A stretch of DNA of 64,000 bases from Aphidius gifuensis (taxonomy: Eukaryota; Arthropoda; Insecta; Hymenoptera; Braconidae), in contig NC_057790.1 of assembly GCF_014905175.1 (NCBI RefSeq), positions 7,564,001 through 7,628,000 on the forward strand, written 5' to 3'. Made by a program: the position numbers and the translations under genes. Below the pieces are notes generated by a model. That model worked only from the letters and a program-made list of their open reading frames with translations, was not told the DNA's origin and searched no databases. Shown one piece after another: positions 13,701 to 24,100 of the stretch. Within the stretch, counting starts at the first letter, position 1. Each line of letters opens with the position of its first letter.

Positions 13701-16700
13701 GCTGATATCATCCACAAAGGTTTATTAGTTATTTATTTTGTTTAATTCACTTAAGAATTTGTTTGATTCATAAATACTTTTTTCAATTTTAAAGTATATG
13801 CAATATTTGCATTACCTGAGGAGCAAGATATTGAGATTACTGATCTAAATGATGTTTTAATTGATTCAGATATATTATGTAATTTTATACGTTGAAATAG
13901 TCATAGCTTGACATCTAAACTTAGACAGAAAATAGTAAATTTGTTAGATATATGTAAGATTTTTTTGCTTTTTTATTTTATTGAAATTATTAACTAAAAA
14001 ATTGATTATTTGTTGACATTATCATATTATGTGATGTTTTTTCAGCTAAAAATATAGTTGCTAATGTTACACAAACTCATGGATTAAAGCATGCTGATGG
14101 TAGTACAAGTGCTAATGTTATACCAGTACCATCAGATAAACCAATTGATCTCAATGACGACAAAGAGCCTTTACCGAAAAAAACCAAAATTAAAAAAAAA
14201 AATAATTGGGGACGTGGTTTTAGCTCAAGTTAGTTGTTAAGAAAGAATTTGAATTGTATTTTTTTTCCCTTTACTGAATATCTAATTTTTTTATTTTATC
14301 AAGCAATTGAAAGAACGTCTCATTAATCACTAATATGGAGATAAAAAATTTGAATCATATACAATGATTTAGGATATTTAACAAAAAAATGTAGAAAAGT
14401 TATTGTCAATATTGTGGCATATGAACTTTTAAAACATAAAAAAATAACCCAGAGATGTGGTTTTATTTCAAGGTAAATTTCATCAACAATGTTTGACTAA
14501 AAAATTTGCTGATAATAATTATTAAGTTTAAAACGTATACAAAAGTTACAAAGATGGTAGTGTATTTAAAAATAATACATTTTTTCAAATAAATAAAATT
14601 TCAATTCATCTACAAATTTATTATGACGAGTTTGAGGTTTGCAACCCTTTGAGTCCGAAAGCCGGTATACACAAAATTGGTGCTTTTTATTTTTCCATTT
14701 TAAATTTACCTTAACATATGCTTTCAAAATTAGACAATATTCGTTTACTTGCCCTCGGTTATGATTCTGATATTTAAAGTTTTGGTATAAATCCAGTTTT
14801 AAAATATAATAGTTAATGATTCAAAAATTTTCGAAACAGATTGTATATTTATAAAAGGACTTAATTCTTTTGTCAAAGGTAGTTTAATATCTGTAAGTTT
14901 TGATAATTTAGGAGGAGCAAAAATAATAGGTATGAATGAATCTTTCGTAGCCACGTATTCTTGTAGAATTTGTAAAATAACTATAAAAGAAGCTAGAAAA
15001 AGTGTTTCATTAAATGAAAGTCTGTTGCGAACTAAATCAGAATTTATCTCATTATATCATCAGTTAGAATATTGTAATTATGATACATTTAATTTTTATA
15101 GTATAAAAAAAAAAAATCTTTGGGTAGAGTTGAAATTTTATGATTTTGTTGATAGTTCAATTGTTGATATATTCCATGACTTTTTAGAGGGTATTTGTCA
15201 CCGAGATATAAAATATGTACTTAAATATTTGATCAAGATAGGTATTGTCGATCTGTCAAATTTAAATAATAAAATATCAACTTTTGATTATGGCTCACAT
15301 AATAGATCTATAACCATCCATGTCGAATAGATTTAAATAAAAACGCAAATTTAGTAGGTCAGCGTGGTGCTCAAATGTTTTGTTTGATGACTTATTTACC
15401 ACTTTTTTTAACTGATGAAATAACGAAATTGAATCATGAGGGTACAAAAAAATGGAGAGTTATTTTATTGTTAATAGAAATTATGAAAATTGTTTTTGCT
15501 CCAACAATAAGCTATGATATGTTAGATAGACTAACAGTTTTAATTAAAGACCATCATAGTCTTATTATTAATGAAATTAATTCATCATTGATAATGAAAG
15601 ATCATTTGATAACACATCTTCCAATGATTATAAGTAAAATGGGACTACCAAGAATTCATTGGACCATGAAATACGAAAGTAAAAATGGATTTTTAAAAAG
15701 TTTCGTATACAAGTTGAAAAATTTCAAAGACATAGCACATACACTGGCTAATCGTCATCAAAAATGTATGCTACAAACATGGAATAATAGAATACTATAT
15801 TCTGAAGACGAACCACAAATTAACAACACAAAAATAATAAGTTTAAAGTCAAGTGAATTTTGTGATATTATTAACAAAACGTTAAATATAAATTCAAATA
15901 ATTATATTTCTATAGGTAATAGTGTTGATATTCGAGATGAACATTTGATAATACAAAAATTTATTTGTACATCAAATACTAATAGTTTTCCAACTTTCGG
16001 AAAAATCCTTATGATTTTTTCACATAATTTAAAGTTTTATATCATTTGTCAAAGTTGGAAGACAGAAGGTATTTCACCATCATGCTTAGGATATATTGTA
16101 GAAAATACTTTTGAATTATGTATACATGAAGTTATCAATCTATACCTCATACAAAAAGTTAGAATATAAACGAGTCTATACAGATAAAAATTAGTTATTG
16201 TAACAGATTATTTTTTGTAAATTTTGTAATTGATAAAATAATATTCATATGTACAGAGTGAATTATTTCATTGTTTAGTTATATGAAAAATAATAAAATT
16301 TACGTATCAAAAAATATTATATAAATGAATATACATTTTTTTTTTTGCTTAAACAAAAAAAAAAAAATTTAACAAAAAGTATTTGTTAAATTAACAAACA
16401 GCTGTTTGTAAATTTCATTTTACAAACAAAAATTTGTAAAATTAACAAACGGCTGTTTGTAAATTTCATTTTACAAACAAAAATTTGTAAAATTAACAAA
16501 CAGCTGTTTGTAAATTTTATTTTACAAACAAATATTTGTAAAATTAACAAACAATTATTTGTAGACCTAATTTAACAAATAAAATGTTTGTTAAATTAAC
16601 AAACGTTTTGTTGGTGGACCTAAATTAACAAACTGAATTTGTTAATTTTACCAACTATTTTTTACTGTGTATTTCCTGAGATTTATCTCTGCCTACCAGC

Positions 16701-18528
16701 TAATTTTTTTTGTAATAATTCTTACGAATCAACTCCAGGCAAGCTTGTAATAAATTTAACTCAAAAATAAAAGTTGTAAATTGAAGTGTATTGTATGTCG
16801 TTTTTATAATAGGAGATTTTTTAAGCCCCCAAACCAAATTTCAATTTTGGTCGACCGTCAATTTTGGTACCCACTCGATAAAAATTGGTTATAATCAGAG
16901 AGATGGCAACATGGTGAAATATAGTTTGAAAAAAATGATGATCTGAATTTCGTACATCGAAAAAATGGCCGAAAAAATTGCTTTATTATTTTGGCCTTTT
17001 TAAAATGGCTTTATTTTTTTGGCCTCTTAAAAATGGCCTTAATTTTTTAGCCCCTTAAAGATGACCCTTAAAAATGACCTTATGTTTTTGGCCTTTTTGA
17101 AATGGCCTCGAGTTTTGAAAATAAATGACAAATGTTTAACTGTTATTCTTTAAACTTTTAGTGGATACATGACTACAAAATACAAACGTTGAAATAATAA
17201 CTAGCTTTTACATTTTTCTAAACTAAATTCTGAAAACCAATTATTGTTTGAGAATTATTATGACAAAAGGCTCCTAGTTATAGTTTATTAGATTTTTTTT
17301 TTAATAAAATGTTTGTAAGTTTTTTCAGCTTTCAACAAACAACGTTTCGTCTACGGTCAAAACTACACACAATTTCACTAATTTTGTTTATCCTTGCTTC
17401 GATCGAACATATATACAGTTATGAATACCCAATATCTGAAGCATCAGCTTACGAATATTTTAGTGCAATGGGTGAAAGATATTTATTACTTTTTGGATCC
17501 GTGGATGGCTTATCAAACAGTTGAGTATATTGATGACGGATATGAATAATGGTTCGAGAACGCATTATTAATTGATTTGTTTTTAAACAACAGATTATAA
17601 ACTCTTCGTGGGAATAATTGGTTCCATTATACGTACTATGGCAACATTTACTTGGAACTTTGGTGATCTTTTAATTGTTTTGGTACAAAAAAGCTACTGA
17701 ACAGTTATTGTATTATTCACTATGAAATATTTATTTTGATAGTTAATACTTTCAATTCTAATTTGTCAGGTATCAATCGGTCTCGCAGAGAGATACAAAA
17801 GTCTTAACGAAGTTGTTCGTTTTAAAATTTCAAACAATTCAACAGAACGAATAAATTGGCGGAAAATAAAAAAAAAATATGTTATAATGAATGAACTCGT
17901 CAAAGAAGCAGACGATATCGTTTCACCACTAATATTGTTATCATGTTGCATGAATGTATATCTGATTTGCGTACAAACATCAGAAGGAATAAGGTATTTG
18001 TAAATTAATAATCAAATACTTCTGAAATCATTACAGATAAATGATTAGTTTTGATTTTAGATCAGTGATAACTGAATCAAAGATTCCAATATATTTTTTT
18101 TTGTCAACTTTTTTTGTGGTGTTTCGAACAATAGCAGTTGTATTGTCAATAGCCAAAATTGACGTTGAAAGTAAACATGCATTGTTAGTATTCGCCCGTT
18201 GTCATCCATCAGTTTTTATAGTTGAGGTTTGTTGATATTCTTTTTATGATACTGTGTTCGAGGTTTAAATAAGCCTTTATTTAATCGATAATAATTATTT
18301 TTATTTCTATTAAAGGTTTTTTGGATGCAACAGCAATTGTCGATTGGTAAAGTTTCATTTACAGCAATGAAGTTTTTCCCAATTACTCGTCAATTTATAT
18401 TGACTGTGAGTATACATATATATTTTAATAACTATAGTTTTATAACGTTTTTATTAAATTTGTTTCAGATCACTGGGACAATCATCACATATCAAATCGT
18501 TTACATGCAGTTTCTAGCACATTATTAG
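1714..18528 (+). CDS. Sugar-type gustatory receptor, copy B (nine exons, intact)
   Basis: This is an insect seven-TM gustatory receptor of the sugar-receptor (Gr64/Gr5a-like) group, which are plasma-membrane ligand-gated cation channels of taste neurons. Exons: 1714-1827, 9417-9627, 9708-9843, 17329-17519, 17594-17682, 17770-17993, 18061-18226, 18316-18405, 18469-18528; together 1281 nt, 426 residues, usual family length. Visible signatures are KPIIAVSQVFG, GLAERYKSLNEVV, ARCHPSVFIVE, MKFFPITR and the C-terminal TYQIVYMQF. All introns have GT..AG, and the phases match copies C and D. No stop or frameshift is seen. Introns 1 (7.6 kb) and 3 (7.5 kb) are swollen by nested transposons. The ligand is unknown. 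The family assignment is firm and the sugar subfamily is a motif-based inference. Confidence 0.88.
1828..2732. other. Intron 1 of copy B, non-repeat part
   Basis: This is the intronic sequence following exon 1. The start (GTATACTGAGAAAAAAATCT) matches intron 1 of copy D, where an element has inserted at this point. I see no gene here. Confidence 0.5.
3308..4113. mobile_element. TTAA-flanked MITE, TIR GGGATTACCTCGGCCA
   Basis: TIR GGGATTACCTCGGCCA on the left and TGGCCGAGGTAATCCC on the right, bounded by TTAA at 3304-3307 and 4114-4117. The TTAA duplication suggests a piggyBac- or Kolobok-like transposase in trans, but no transposase is present. Its right portion is closely related to 27290-27550. 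The ORF on the minus strand at 3521-3727 is not convincing. Confidence 0.75.
4657..4745 (-). other. tRNA-like module inside CCC-type element
   Basis: Read on the minus strand it has an A-box-like TGGCCGCGCGTGTTAAGGC, close to Leu/Ser tRNA D-arms, and a B-box-like GAGTTCGCGTCCCGC. Acceptor pairing is poor, so this is a decayed tRNA-derived segment rather than a functional tRNA. It sits between the two motif-array halves of the element. Confidence 0.5.
4901..5384. repeat. 121-bp tandem repeat, four units
   Basis: The phrase TTCCTGATA-TATCCTGGTCAG starts at 4901, 5022, 5143 and 5264, a constant 121-bp period. Each unit contains several palindromic words of the CCTGAACAGG type. The first unit is the most diverged. 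Confidence 0.85.
6238..7771. mobile_element. Foldback element with about 530-bp inverted arms
   Basis: Starts CACTGTAAAAAAAAA and ends TTTTTTTTTCAGTG with TA at 6236-6237 and 7772-7773. Comparison with the uninterrupted host copy at 38842-39402 confirms the TA duplication. The two arms (about 6238-6800 and 7140-7771) are near-perfect inverted copies rich in ACTTCTTGA / TCAAGAAGT words. The right arm carries an extra tRNA-like segment absent from the left arm. No protein is encoded. Confidence 0.85.
7183..7262 (+). other. tRNA-like module present in one arm of the foldback element
   Basis: Contains A-box-like TGGCTCGGTGGGGAAG and a B-box/T-arm AGGGTTCGGTTTCCCT whose stem pairs. In the opposite arm the flanking sequences TAATTA and ATGACGGGACG are directly adjacent (around 6765-6785), so about 90 bp were gained by this arm or lost from the other. 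Confidence 0.55.
7867..8867. mobile_element. CACTGAGAAAAAAAATTGC element with 210-bp internal repeats
   Basis: TIR CACTGAGAAAAAAAATTGC and its inverted copy, flanked by CG at 7865-7866 and 8868-8869. The body repeats TTTTCTCTCAACTTGATCGC at 8141, 8351 and 8561 (210-bp period), with ATTTTAGCAAATTTT words between. It is non-coding. A related copy with rearranged interior is at 53845-54764. Confidence 0.75.
9073..9416. other. End of intron 1 of copy B
   Basis: Holds AAAT and AT microsatellite runs (about 9118-9148 and 9305-9340) and the polypyrimidine tract and TTACAG acceptor at 9411-9416. Nothing else is seen. Confidence 0.5.
10143..10620. repeat. 112-bp tandem repeat array
   Basis: The phrase CAGTCATTGCACAAGACTTG starts at 10143, 10255, 10367 and 10479, with a diverged version at 10591; the period is exactly 112 bp. 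Each unit contains several inverted CAAGCTTG-like words. Confidence 0.85.
10914..10985 (+). other. tRNA-like module inside the CCCAGG element
   Basis: Contains A-box-like GATGGTTGACATGATAGTGC, an anticodon-arm-like GGACTTCCACGTGAGAAG and a B-box-like CCGGATCGATCCCG. It sits between the left and right motif arrays. It is degenerate, and tRNA identity is not assigned. Confidence 0.45.
11352..12092. other. Unassigned intronic sequence
   Basis: Part of intron 3 of receptor B between two elements. It has an ATGCGTATATATGTATAC-like alternating stretch near 11763-11800. The minus-strand ORF 11525-11722 is not recognisable. I see no gene. Confidence 0.4.
12093..12720. mobile_element. MITE, internal-deletion derivative of the 12855-16669 element
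   Basis: TIR CACAGTAAAAAAAAGTTGG and its inverted copy, flanked by TA both sides. The left half matches 12855-13220 and the right half (from about 12436) matches 16284-16669, including the shared AATAAAATTTACGTATC segment, so it arose by internal deletion of the larger element. Arrays of TTTGTTAATTTTACAAA fill both arms. Confidence 0.85.
12855..16669 (+). mobile_element. CACTA/EnSpm-like DNA transposon, 3.8 kb, decayed
   Basis: TIR CACAGTAAAAAAAAGTTGG at the left and its inverted copy ending ACTGTG at the right, TA target duplication (12853-12854, 16670-16671). Long subterminal arrays of TTTGTTAATTTTACAAA words flank a plus-strand decayed transposase gene. Subterminal motif arrays are characteristic of CACTA-like elements. 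The 2-bp TA duplication fits some CMC-superfamily members better than classical CACTA (usually 3 bp), so family placement is tentative. It could be the autonomous relative of the many short 2-bp-TSD elements in this window. Confidence 0.75.
13625..16169 (+). pseudogene. CACTA-like transposase (Transposase_21-related), broken
   Basis: Intron-containing gene remnant: an N-terminal segment (EKKWVQLSEHFTYADI), likely introns at about 13719-13791 and 13953-14045 (GTAAGA donor, TTTTTTCAG acceptor), then a core with stops between 14270 and 14930, and two open stretches, 14932-15330 and 15375-16169. Recognisable pieces match animal CACTA-like proteins: YYDEFEVCNPLSPKAG near 14620, FDNLGGAKIIGMNESF near 14900, CRICK at about 14965, and HWTMKYESKNGFLK near 15660. 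I infer the catalytic acidic triad as the D of YYDEF, the D of FDNLG and the E of KYESK. Several in-frame stops mean it cannot be active. Confidence 0.65.
16670..17328. other. Remainder of intron 3 of copy B
   Basis: Contains an imperfect tandem series of GGCCTTTTTAAAATGGC-like words between about 16960 and 17110, then the branch/polypyrimidine region and TTTTTTCAG acceptor at 17321-17328. No gene. Confidence 0.45.
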
Positions 18529-19399
18529 AATTCATTCAAATCTCTTATAATTGATCAAATTATTCCACAAACTAATTAGTTTTAATATCTGAAAAAATAT
18601 TTATTGTAGAAGAATTTAATTTTTTCTAGAAAAAATTTTTTTTCAATAATTCTGAAGAAATTAAGACTGAATGTCAAAGTATTGAAAAAAATTCCTTCTC
18701 CCAGATTTTGATCAAAGTAGGCTTATTTTTTAAGTGAAATGAAGATCTACATTATCGAATTTTTTTTGTAATTTTCTACCACGATTCAAGCGAGATAAGT
18801 AAGGTCAAAATTGACAACAATTAACACTTTTAACACACGCATAGGAAGCATCGGCACGTTTTCACTTCTATTGAAAAAACTCTTCGACAAAAAACCTTTA
18901 TAGTCGAGTCTCCTAAAATGAAATTCAACCACTTTTGTTCAAAGTTTTGAAAAAAATCATGGGGGTGTATTTGAGGGTGGGAAATCGATTGGTCGTAGGG
19001 AAAAATCGCGGAAAAATTTTTTTCGGCGGGAAAAAAAATAAAAAGAGTTAGTTTTTTGAATACTGAGCAGGCTATGGGTCGGAGGGGAAAATAAATTTCA
19101 AATAAAAAATGTAGGGAATCAAATTATCTAAATTTTAAGTGTCTATAGTTTTTCGAGTAGATTGAAGGGTTAAAGGGAAAATTGCGGTTGAAATATTTTA
19201 AAAATCGTGAAAATCAAACCGAGGAGGAATCTTAAATGAGGGTCGCCGTCTCCGCTTTGTCCTATGCTTCGTAGCTTGAGTTCCAGGAATTTGAGGCCGA
19301 TATTTTTTTTTAAAATAAAATAAAATTTATCATCGACAATTTATTTATTTGAATTGTTGTTAAATTTTTTATTTTATAAAAAATTATAAACAAATTGTA

Positions 19400-19580
19400 A
19401 ATTATTGTAAATTATTATTATAATGATGGTTATTATTATAATAATAATATAAATAATAATTTAAATAATAATAAAATTAATAATAATATTATTATTATTA
19501 TTAATAATTATTGTCGATACTGAAAATAATAATTATAATAATAAAAATAATAATAATCTTTTATATAAATTAATAATTTT
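19400..19580. repeat. AT-only microsatellite region (TAA/ATT)n
   Basis: Imperfect runs of TAATAATAA and ATTATTATT over about 180 bp. Confidence 0.8.
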
Positions 19581-19621
19581 TAAACAATTACTCGCGATTT
19601 CTTCGGTCCAGAATTTTTTTT

Positions 19622-20157
19622 TATTTTTTCGAGATTCGCGGCGGTTCTAGGGGGAAAGGGGTGGTTAAATCGCGAAAATGCCCTAAGACGAAATTAAAGT
19701 ACACATATTAAGGAAAATTTACAGGTATTTATTTTTTTTTTTTTTCAATTATTTAACAAATTATAAATTTATTTATCCGGAGAAAATTTCATTTTTTTAT
19801 TTTTTCGAGATTCGCGGCGGTTCCAGGGGGAGAAAGAGGTGGTTAAATCGCAAAAATGCCCTGAGACGAAATTAAAGTACACATATTAAAGAAAATTTAC
19901 ACGTATTTATTTTTTTTTTTTTCAATTATTTAACAAGTTATAAATTTATTTATCCGGAGAAAATTTCATTTTTTTATTTTTTCGAGATTCGTGGTGGTTC
20001 CAGGGGGGAAAGGGGTGGTTAAATCGCGAAAATGCCCTAAGACGAAATTAAAGTACACATATTAGGGAAAATTTACACATATTTATTTATTTTTTTTTTT
20101 TAATTATTTAACAAGTTATAAATTTATTTATCCGGAGTAAACTTTATTTTTTTATTT
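19622..20157. repeat. Minisatellite of about 176 bp, three units
   Basis: The phrase CGAGATTCGCGGCGGTTC starts at 19630, 19806 and (diverged) 19983, a 176-177 bp spacing. Units share GGTGGTTAAATCGC and ACGAAATTAAAGTACACATA. It is not flanked by inverted repeats that I can see. Confidence 0.85.
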
Positions 20158-20734
20158 TCCCGAAAAGGCTCAGCCGTACTATCGGATTTATCCTCCAAAA
20201 AAAAAGAACGTTCATAATTTCTGAACTAATTGTCGGAAAGACTTCGGATTTACTCTAAAAGAAGCGTGTCTGGAAAACTCTATCGCCCACTGATAAAAAA
20301 GAGCATTATCTATTCAGTCACTGTTTTTTTTTCTTGAAAAAAATTGAAAATTGAAAAATACAAAAAAAAAAATTTTTCTGTTTTTTTTTTTTTTTATGAA
20401 AACTATACTATTCGTACGGAAAAAATTTATTTGTGTAAGTGATAAAAATTTTTTAAACCTAATATGAAACATTTGTGACTTGAGTTATAGCTTGTGCTAT
20501 TTTCATTTTTTAGGCAATCTTTAACTCGTGATCAAATTGTAACGAAGACTTTGTATTAGGCTCAAAACATGCGTACTTAAAAAATCTATCGCTTCTCTGA
20601 AAAAATTTTGATCTATGAATGACATTTTTCATAAAAAAAAAAAAACCGATTTCTTTTTTTTTTCTAGTCAAAAATTAATATTGCGTCAATATATGTTGAA
20701 GTTGATCTACTCATAGATTCGAAACGCAAACCTG

Positions 20735-20880
20735 CTGATAAAACAACAGATTATAAACTACATGATTCTCTGCTGTGATCATGCTGTTGATAAAATCGAT
20801 TCCACGAATAAATTATGGCTACTCATGTAGATATATTACTAGCGTATTGTTGCATGTTCACTCTCAGTTATATAAGCTAC
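20735..20880 (+). promoter_or_regulatory. Conserved upstream block of receptor C, putative promoter
   Basis: Paralogous to 1290-1445 and 45175-45330. Contains GATTATAAACTACATGATT, AATAAATTATGG, TTGCATGTTCAC and the initiator-like TCTCAGTTAT at 20862-20871, about 300 nt before the start codon. Confidence 0.5.
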
Positions 20881-21167
20881 AAAGTGTAAAATAATTTTTA
20901 TTCCAAGTATCAGTACTGTTAATCTTTTTCATAATTACAAAAATAATAAATCCCTTAGGGGACATATTTTTTATTTTTTAGCCTTGCTTAATGACGTTAA
21001 AACTGAATAATATATATATTTTTTTTTATAATTTGTACTTCAATACGAAGTTTTCTTTATTATTGAATGGCATTCAGTCACGTACAGTCTGAAGACAAAG
21101 TTTTTAACTTGCAAATAGTGTGAAATTTATTTTAAATATAAATGTTAATAATATTCTGTTAATAAAT

Positions 21168-24100
21168 ATGGATTATTTACGGAATAATAAAGTTCAGCCA
21201 TCGATTAAGCAGAGATCTTTACCAATTCATTCATTTTTTCTATCGGACGATGTCGACATTGAGCGACAGAGAAAATTTCAAAAAGTATATAACGGAAAAA
21301 AACCCCAACGAATATTGTTATGAGAAACTCGAAAAAAATCCCTAATTGACAAACAAGAGGCGGAGTTGATATTTCTGTCTATAAGTAACGCTTATTCCAC
21401 TGACCCTCCGGTGACTGCGAGTATATGCAATAAAGTTTTCGATAAAACGTTGAAGCGCAATTAAGAATCTTAACGAGATAATATTACTATATAGTTCAGT
21501 CGAGAGAGAATATTTCGGAGTTTTCAATTTACTCGCAATAATTTCAAAGTTTTTCATTTTTTAAAATCCAAGGGAGAAAAAATTCAAATTTTTTGAGCGG
21601 ATACATCTTTTAAAAAACTTTGATTGTTGTGATTTGAAAGATTTGACGAATTAGCTAAAAATAAAATTAAAAAATATGGCTGAATCCTCGTGTGTAAAAA
21701 GTATCAACTTAGTTGAAAAAAAAGTGCTAATAACAAAAAGGCCTATATCCTTAGGATCTGGTCCCTTTTCTCAAAATCAAAAAATCAGAAGGGCCTATTT
21801 CCAGGGACATAGTTCTTTTTGTCATATTTTTTTTTTCTACCAAATGCTTCACTTTATTGGATTCCCTAACGGTACGGTCCAACCCGTTATGAACCGTTAT
21901 TAAACGGTCGTCTCGAGGTTGGAATGTGCGCAAAAAAAACCGAAAACAAACCATTTTTAAACCTAAAAATAACGAAATCAGAACTAACTGTTACTTGATC
22001 GTTGATAAACCTTGTTCAAACCACTGAAATGGAAGTTAATACCAAAAATGGCAAATGAAACACTGAAGTCTGCCATCTTGATATACCGGACCGAACGGAG
22101 GTTTGGGAACGTACCAACGAGAGTTATTGTGACATATCGTTAGGAAAACCTCAAAGGGCCGAAATCTAACCAAAGTTATTGAACAGTTAAATAACGGTTA
22201 CAGCAAACTGGTCTTCAGTTCACAAAACCTCAGAATAACCATTATATAACGCGGTTAGAGACAGTTGTTCTTGCGCACATTGCAACCGTCAGGTAACAGT
22301 TATCCAACCACGAAGCAACCTTATAAAAACTTAACCCCAAAATAACCTGATTCCAACCCACGAAACGGGTTGGGTCGTACCGTTAGGGTTTGTTTTATTG
22401 AAAAAAAAAACAGATTTTGCTGTATCCTTCCATGTTTAAAAGCTATACTCTCTTTCGATGATTCTAATAGTTTTTGTGAGAACAGTCGCATTTGAACAAA
22501 TACTAACACCGGTGGCCACTTCAGCATTAAGAATTTAAGTCATGCAGGGTCGTGCATTTTGTTGATTTTTTTCGCTGTGCATATTCGCTTTTCGAGTTGA
22601 ATCAATTCATACAAAGTTACTGTTTTCATTATCTATAACAGGAAAATGAGAGTTTCTGGAATATAATAAAACCAATTATTGCTGTGTCACAATTTTTTGG
22701 AAGTTTCCCAATAAGCGGTTTTTACAATTCAGAACCAGATGAATATATTTTCAAATTTCCATCTTTTCTTACGGGCTATTCAGTGATGATCATTTCACTC
22801 AACGGTATTGGTATTGCTGCATACTTTAATGGAGCGATTCGTGCTACGAAAGGTGAAACTTTCACGTTCAGTTCACAAATCCTGAATATTTTTGATTGTA
22901 GATAGTGTCAGGGCGTTATTTTCGTTTTTATTTTTCCAGACGAATTCTTCCTAAAGTTTTCATATGCCGTTTTTTATGGATACAATTTTTCAGTGCTGCT
23001 TATAATATTTTTTAAAACACCGAGATGGATTAAACTGCAAATAAATTGGCAACGTGTTGAAGAGAAATTGGACAAGTAAATATTTTTCAAACTTATTTCT
23101 ACTCGTTTTTCAGTTTTTTTTTTTTATAATAAAAGAAGATTTTGATTGAGTTCTAACATTAATGGAAAGAAATCCAAATAATAGACAACGTTTATTTTTC
23201 CAAATTTTTGTGGACATATATATGTGGCGTTCTTAGCCAAACCACGGGGTTTGCGGCCTGACCCTCGGCGATTTCGCTCATTTTTTGATATGTTGTAGAT
23301 TTTGGCCTAAAAAAAGACCCGTATTTTTTTTTTTTTTTTTTCTTCAATTTTTGGGGGCGCCACCGTCAAATTTCATGATATCTCATAAAGCGCCTTTTTT
23401 TTTTTGCTGAATTTTTTATCACAGATTCGAGGACGCAAAACAAGTATTTTAAGCCCTTCACTAGAGTGGGCACTCAATGGGAAGTATTTTTTTTTGATTT
23501 TTAAAATTTCAATTTTTGAAAAAAAAAATTTTTTTTCGTAATTTTATTTTTTTTTTAGATGTAGAACGAAAAAGAAAACGAAATTTACTCTTATGAAATT
23601 TTCAATTTCTTTTTAGTTTTTCCGAAAAACCACATAACAATTCGAGAGTAAAAAAACAAACTATATGGTTTTTCTCAAAAATTAAAAAGAAATTGAAAAT
23701 TTCATAAGAGTAAATTTCGTTTTCTTTTTCGTTCTACATCTAAAATAAAGCAAAATTTTTAAGTGGAAACAAAAATCATGAATTTCGATGATGCCCCTCT
23801 AATAAGGGCTTTAAATCAATCGGAATACGCTTTATGGCATTTGAAAATGCAGTCTTTACAGGCCATCAAAAATGAGAACCGCAAAAATATTTATTAAGAA
23901 CGCCACATATATATATATATATATAGCTACAAAGGTTGTGATAAAAACTAGCTTTTTATCTTTTTATCAACTAATTTCAAAAAACAAATTATTATTTTAA
24001 ATTAATTATGACTAAAAACCACTAGTTACTGTTGATTGAAATTTTTTTTTTTTATATAAAATGTTTGCACGCATCCAGCTTTTTTAGCTTTCACCCAACG

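Larger units (their letters stand above)
18529..20734. other. Intergenic region between copies B and C
   Basis: No supported gene. Holds TAA/ATT microsatellites (about 19400-19580), a three-unit tandem repeat (19622-20157) and AT-rich unique sequence. The GC-richer stretch 18960-19270 shows no open frame of note. Confidence 0.5.

Noticed and set aside
1714..18528. Odorant receptor identity for the seven-TM genes
   Set aside because: C-terminal TY-x5-Q(F) signature, LAERY-LNEVV and MKFF-TR segments fit sugar-type gustatory receptors.
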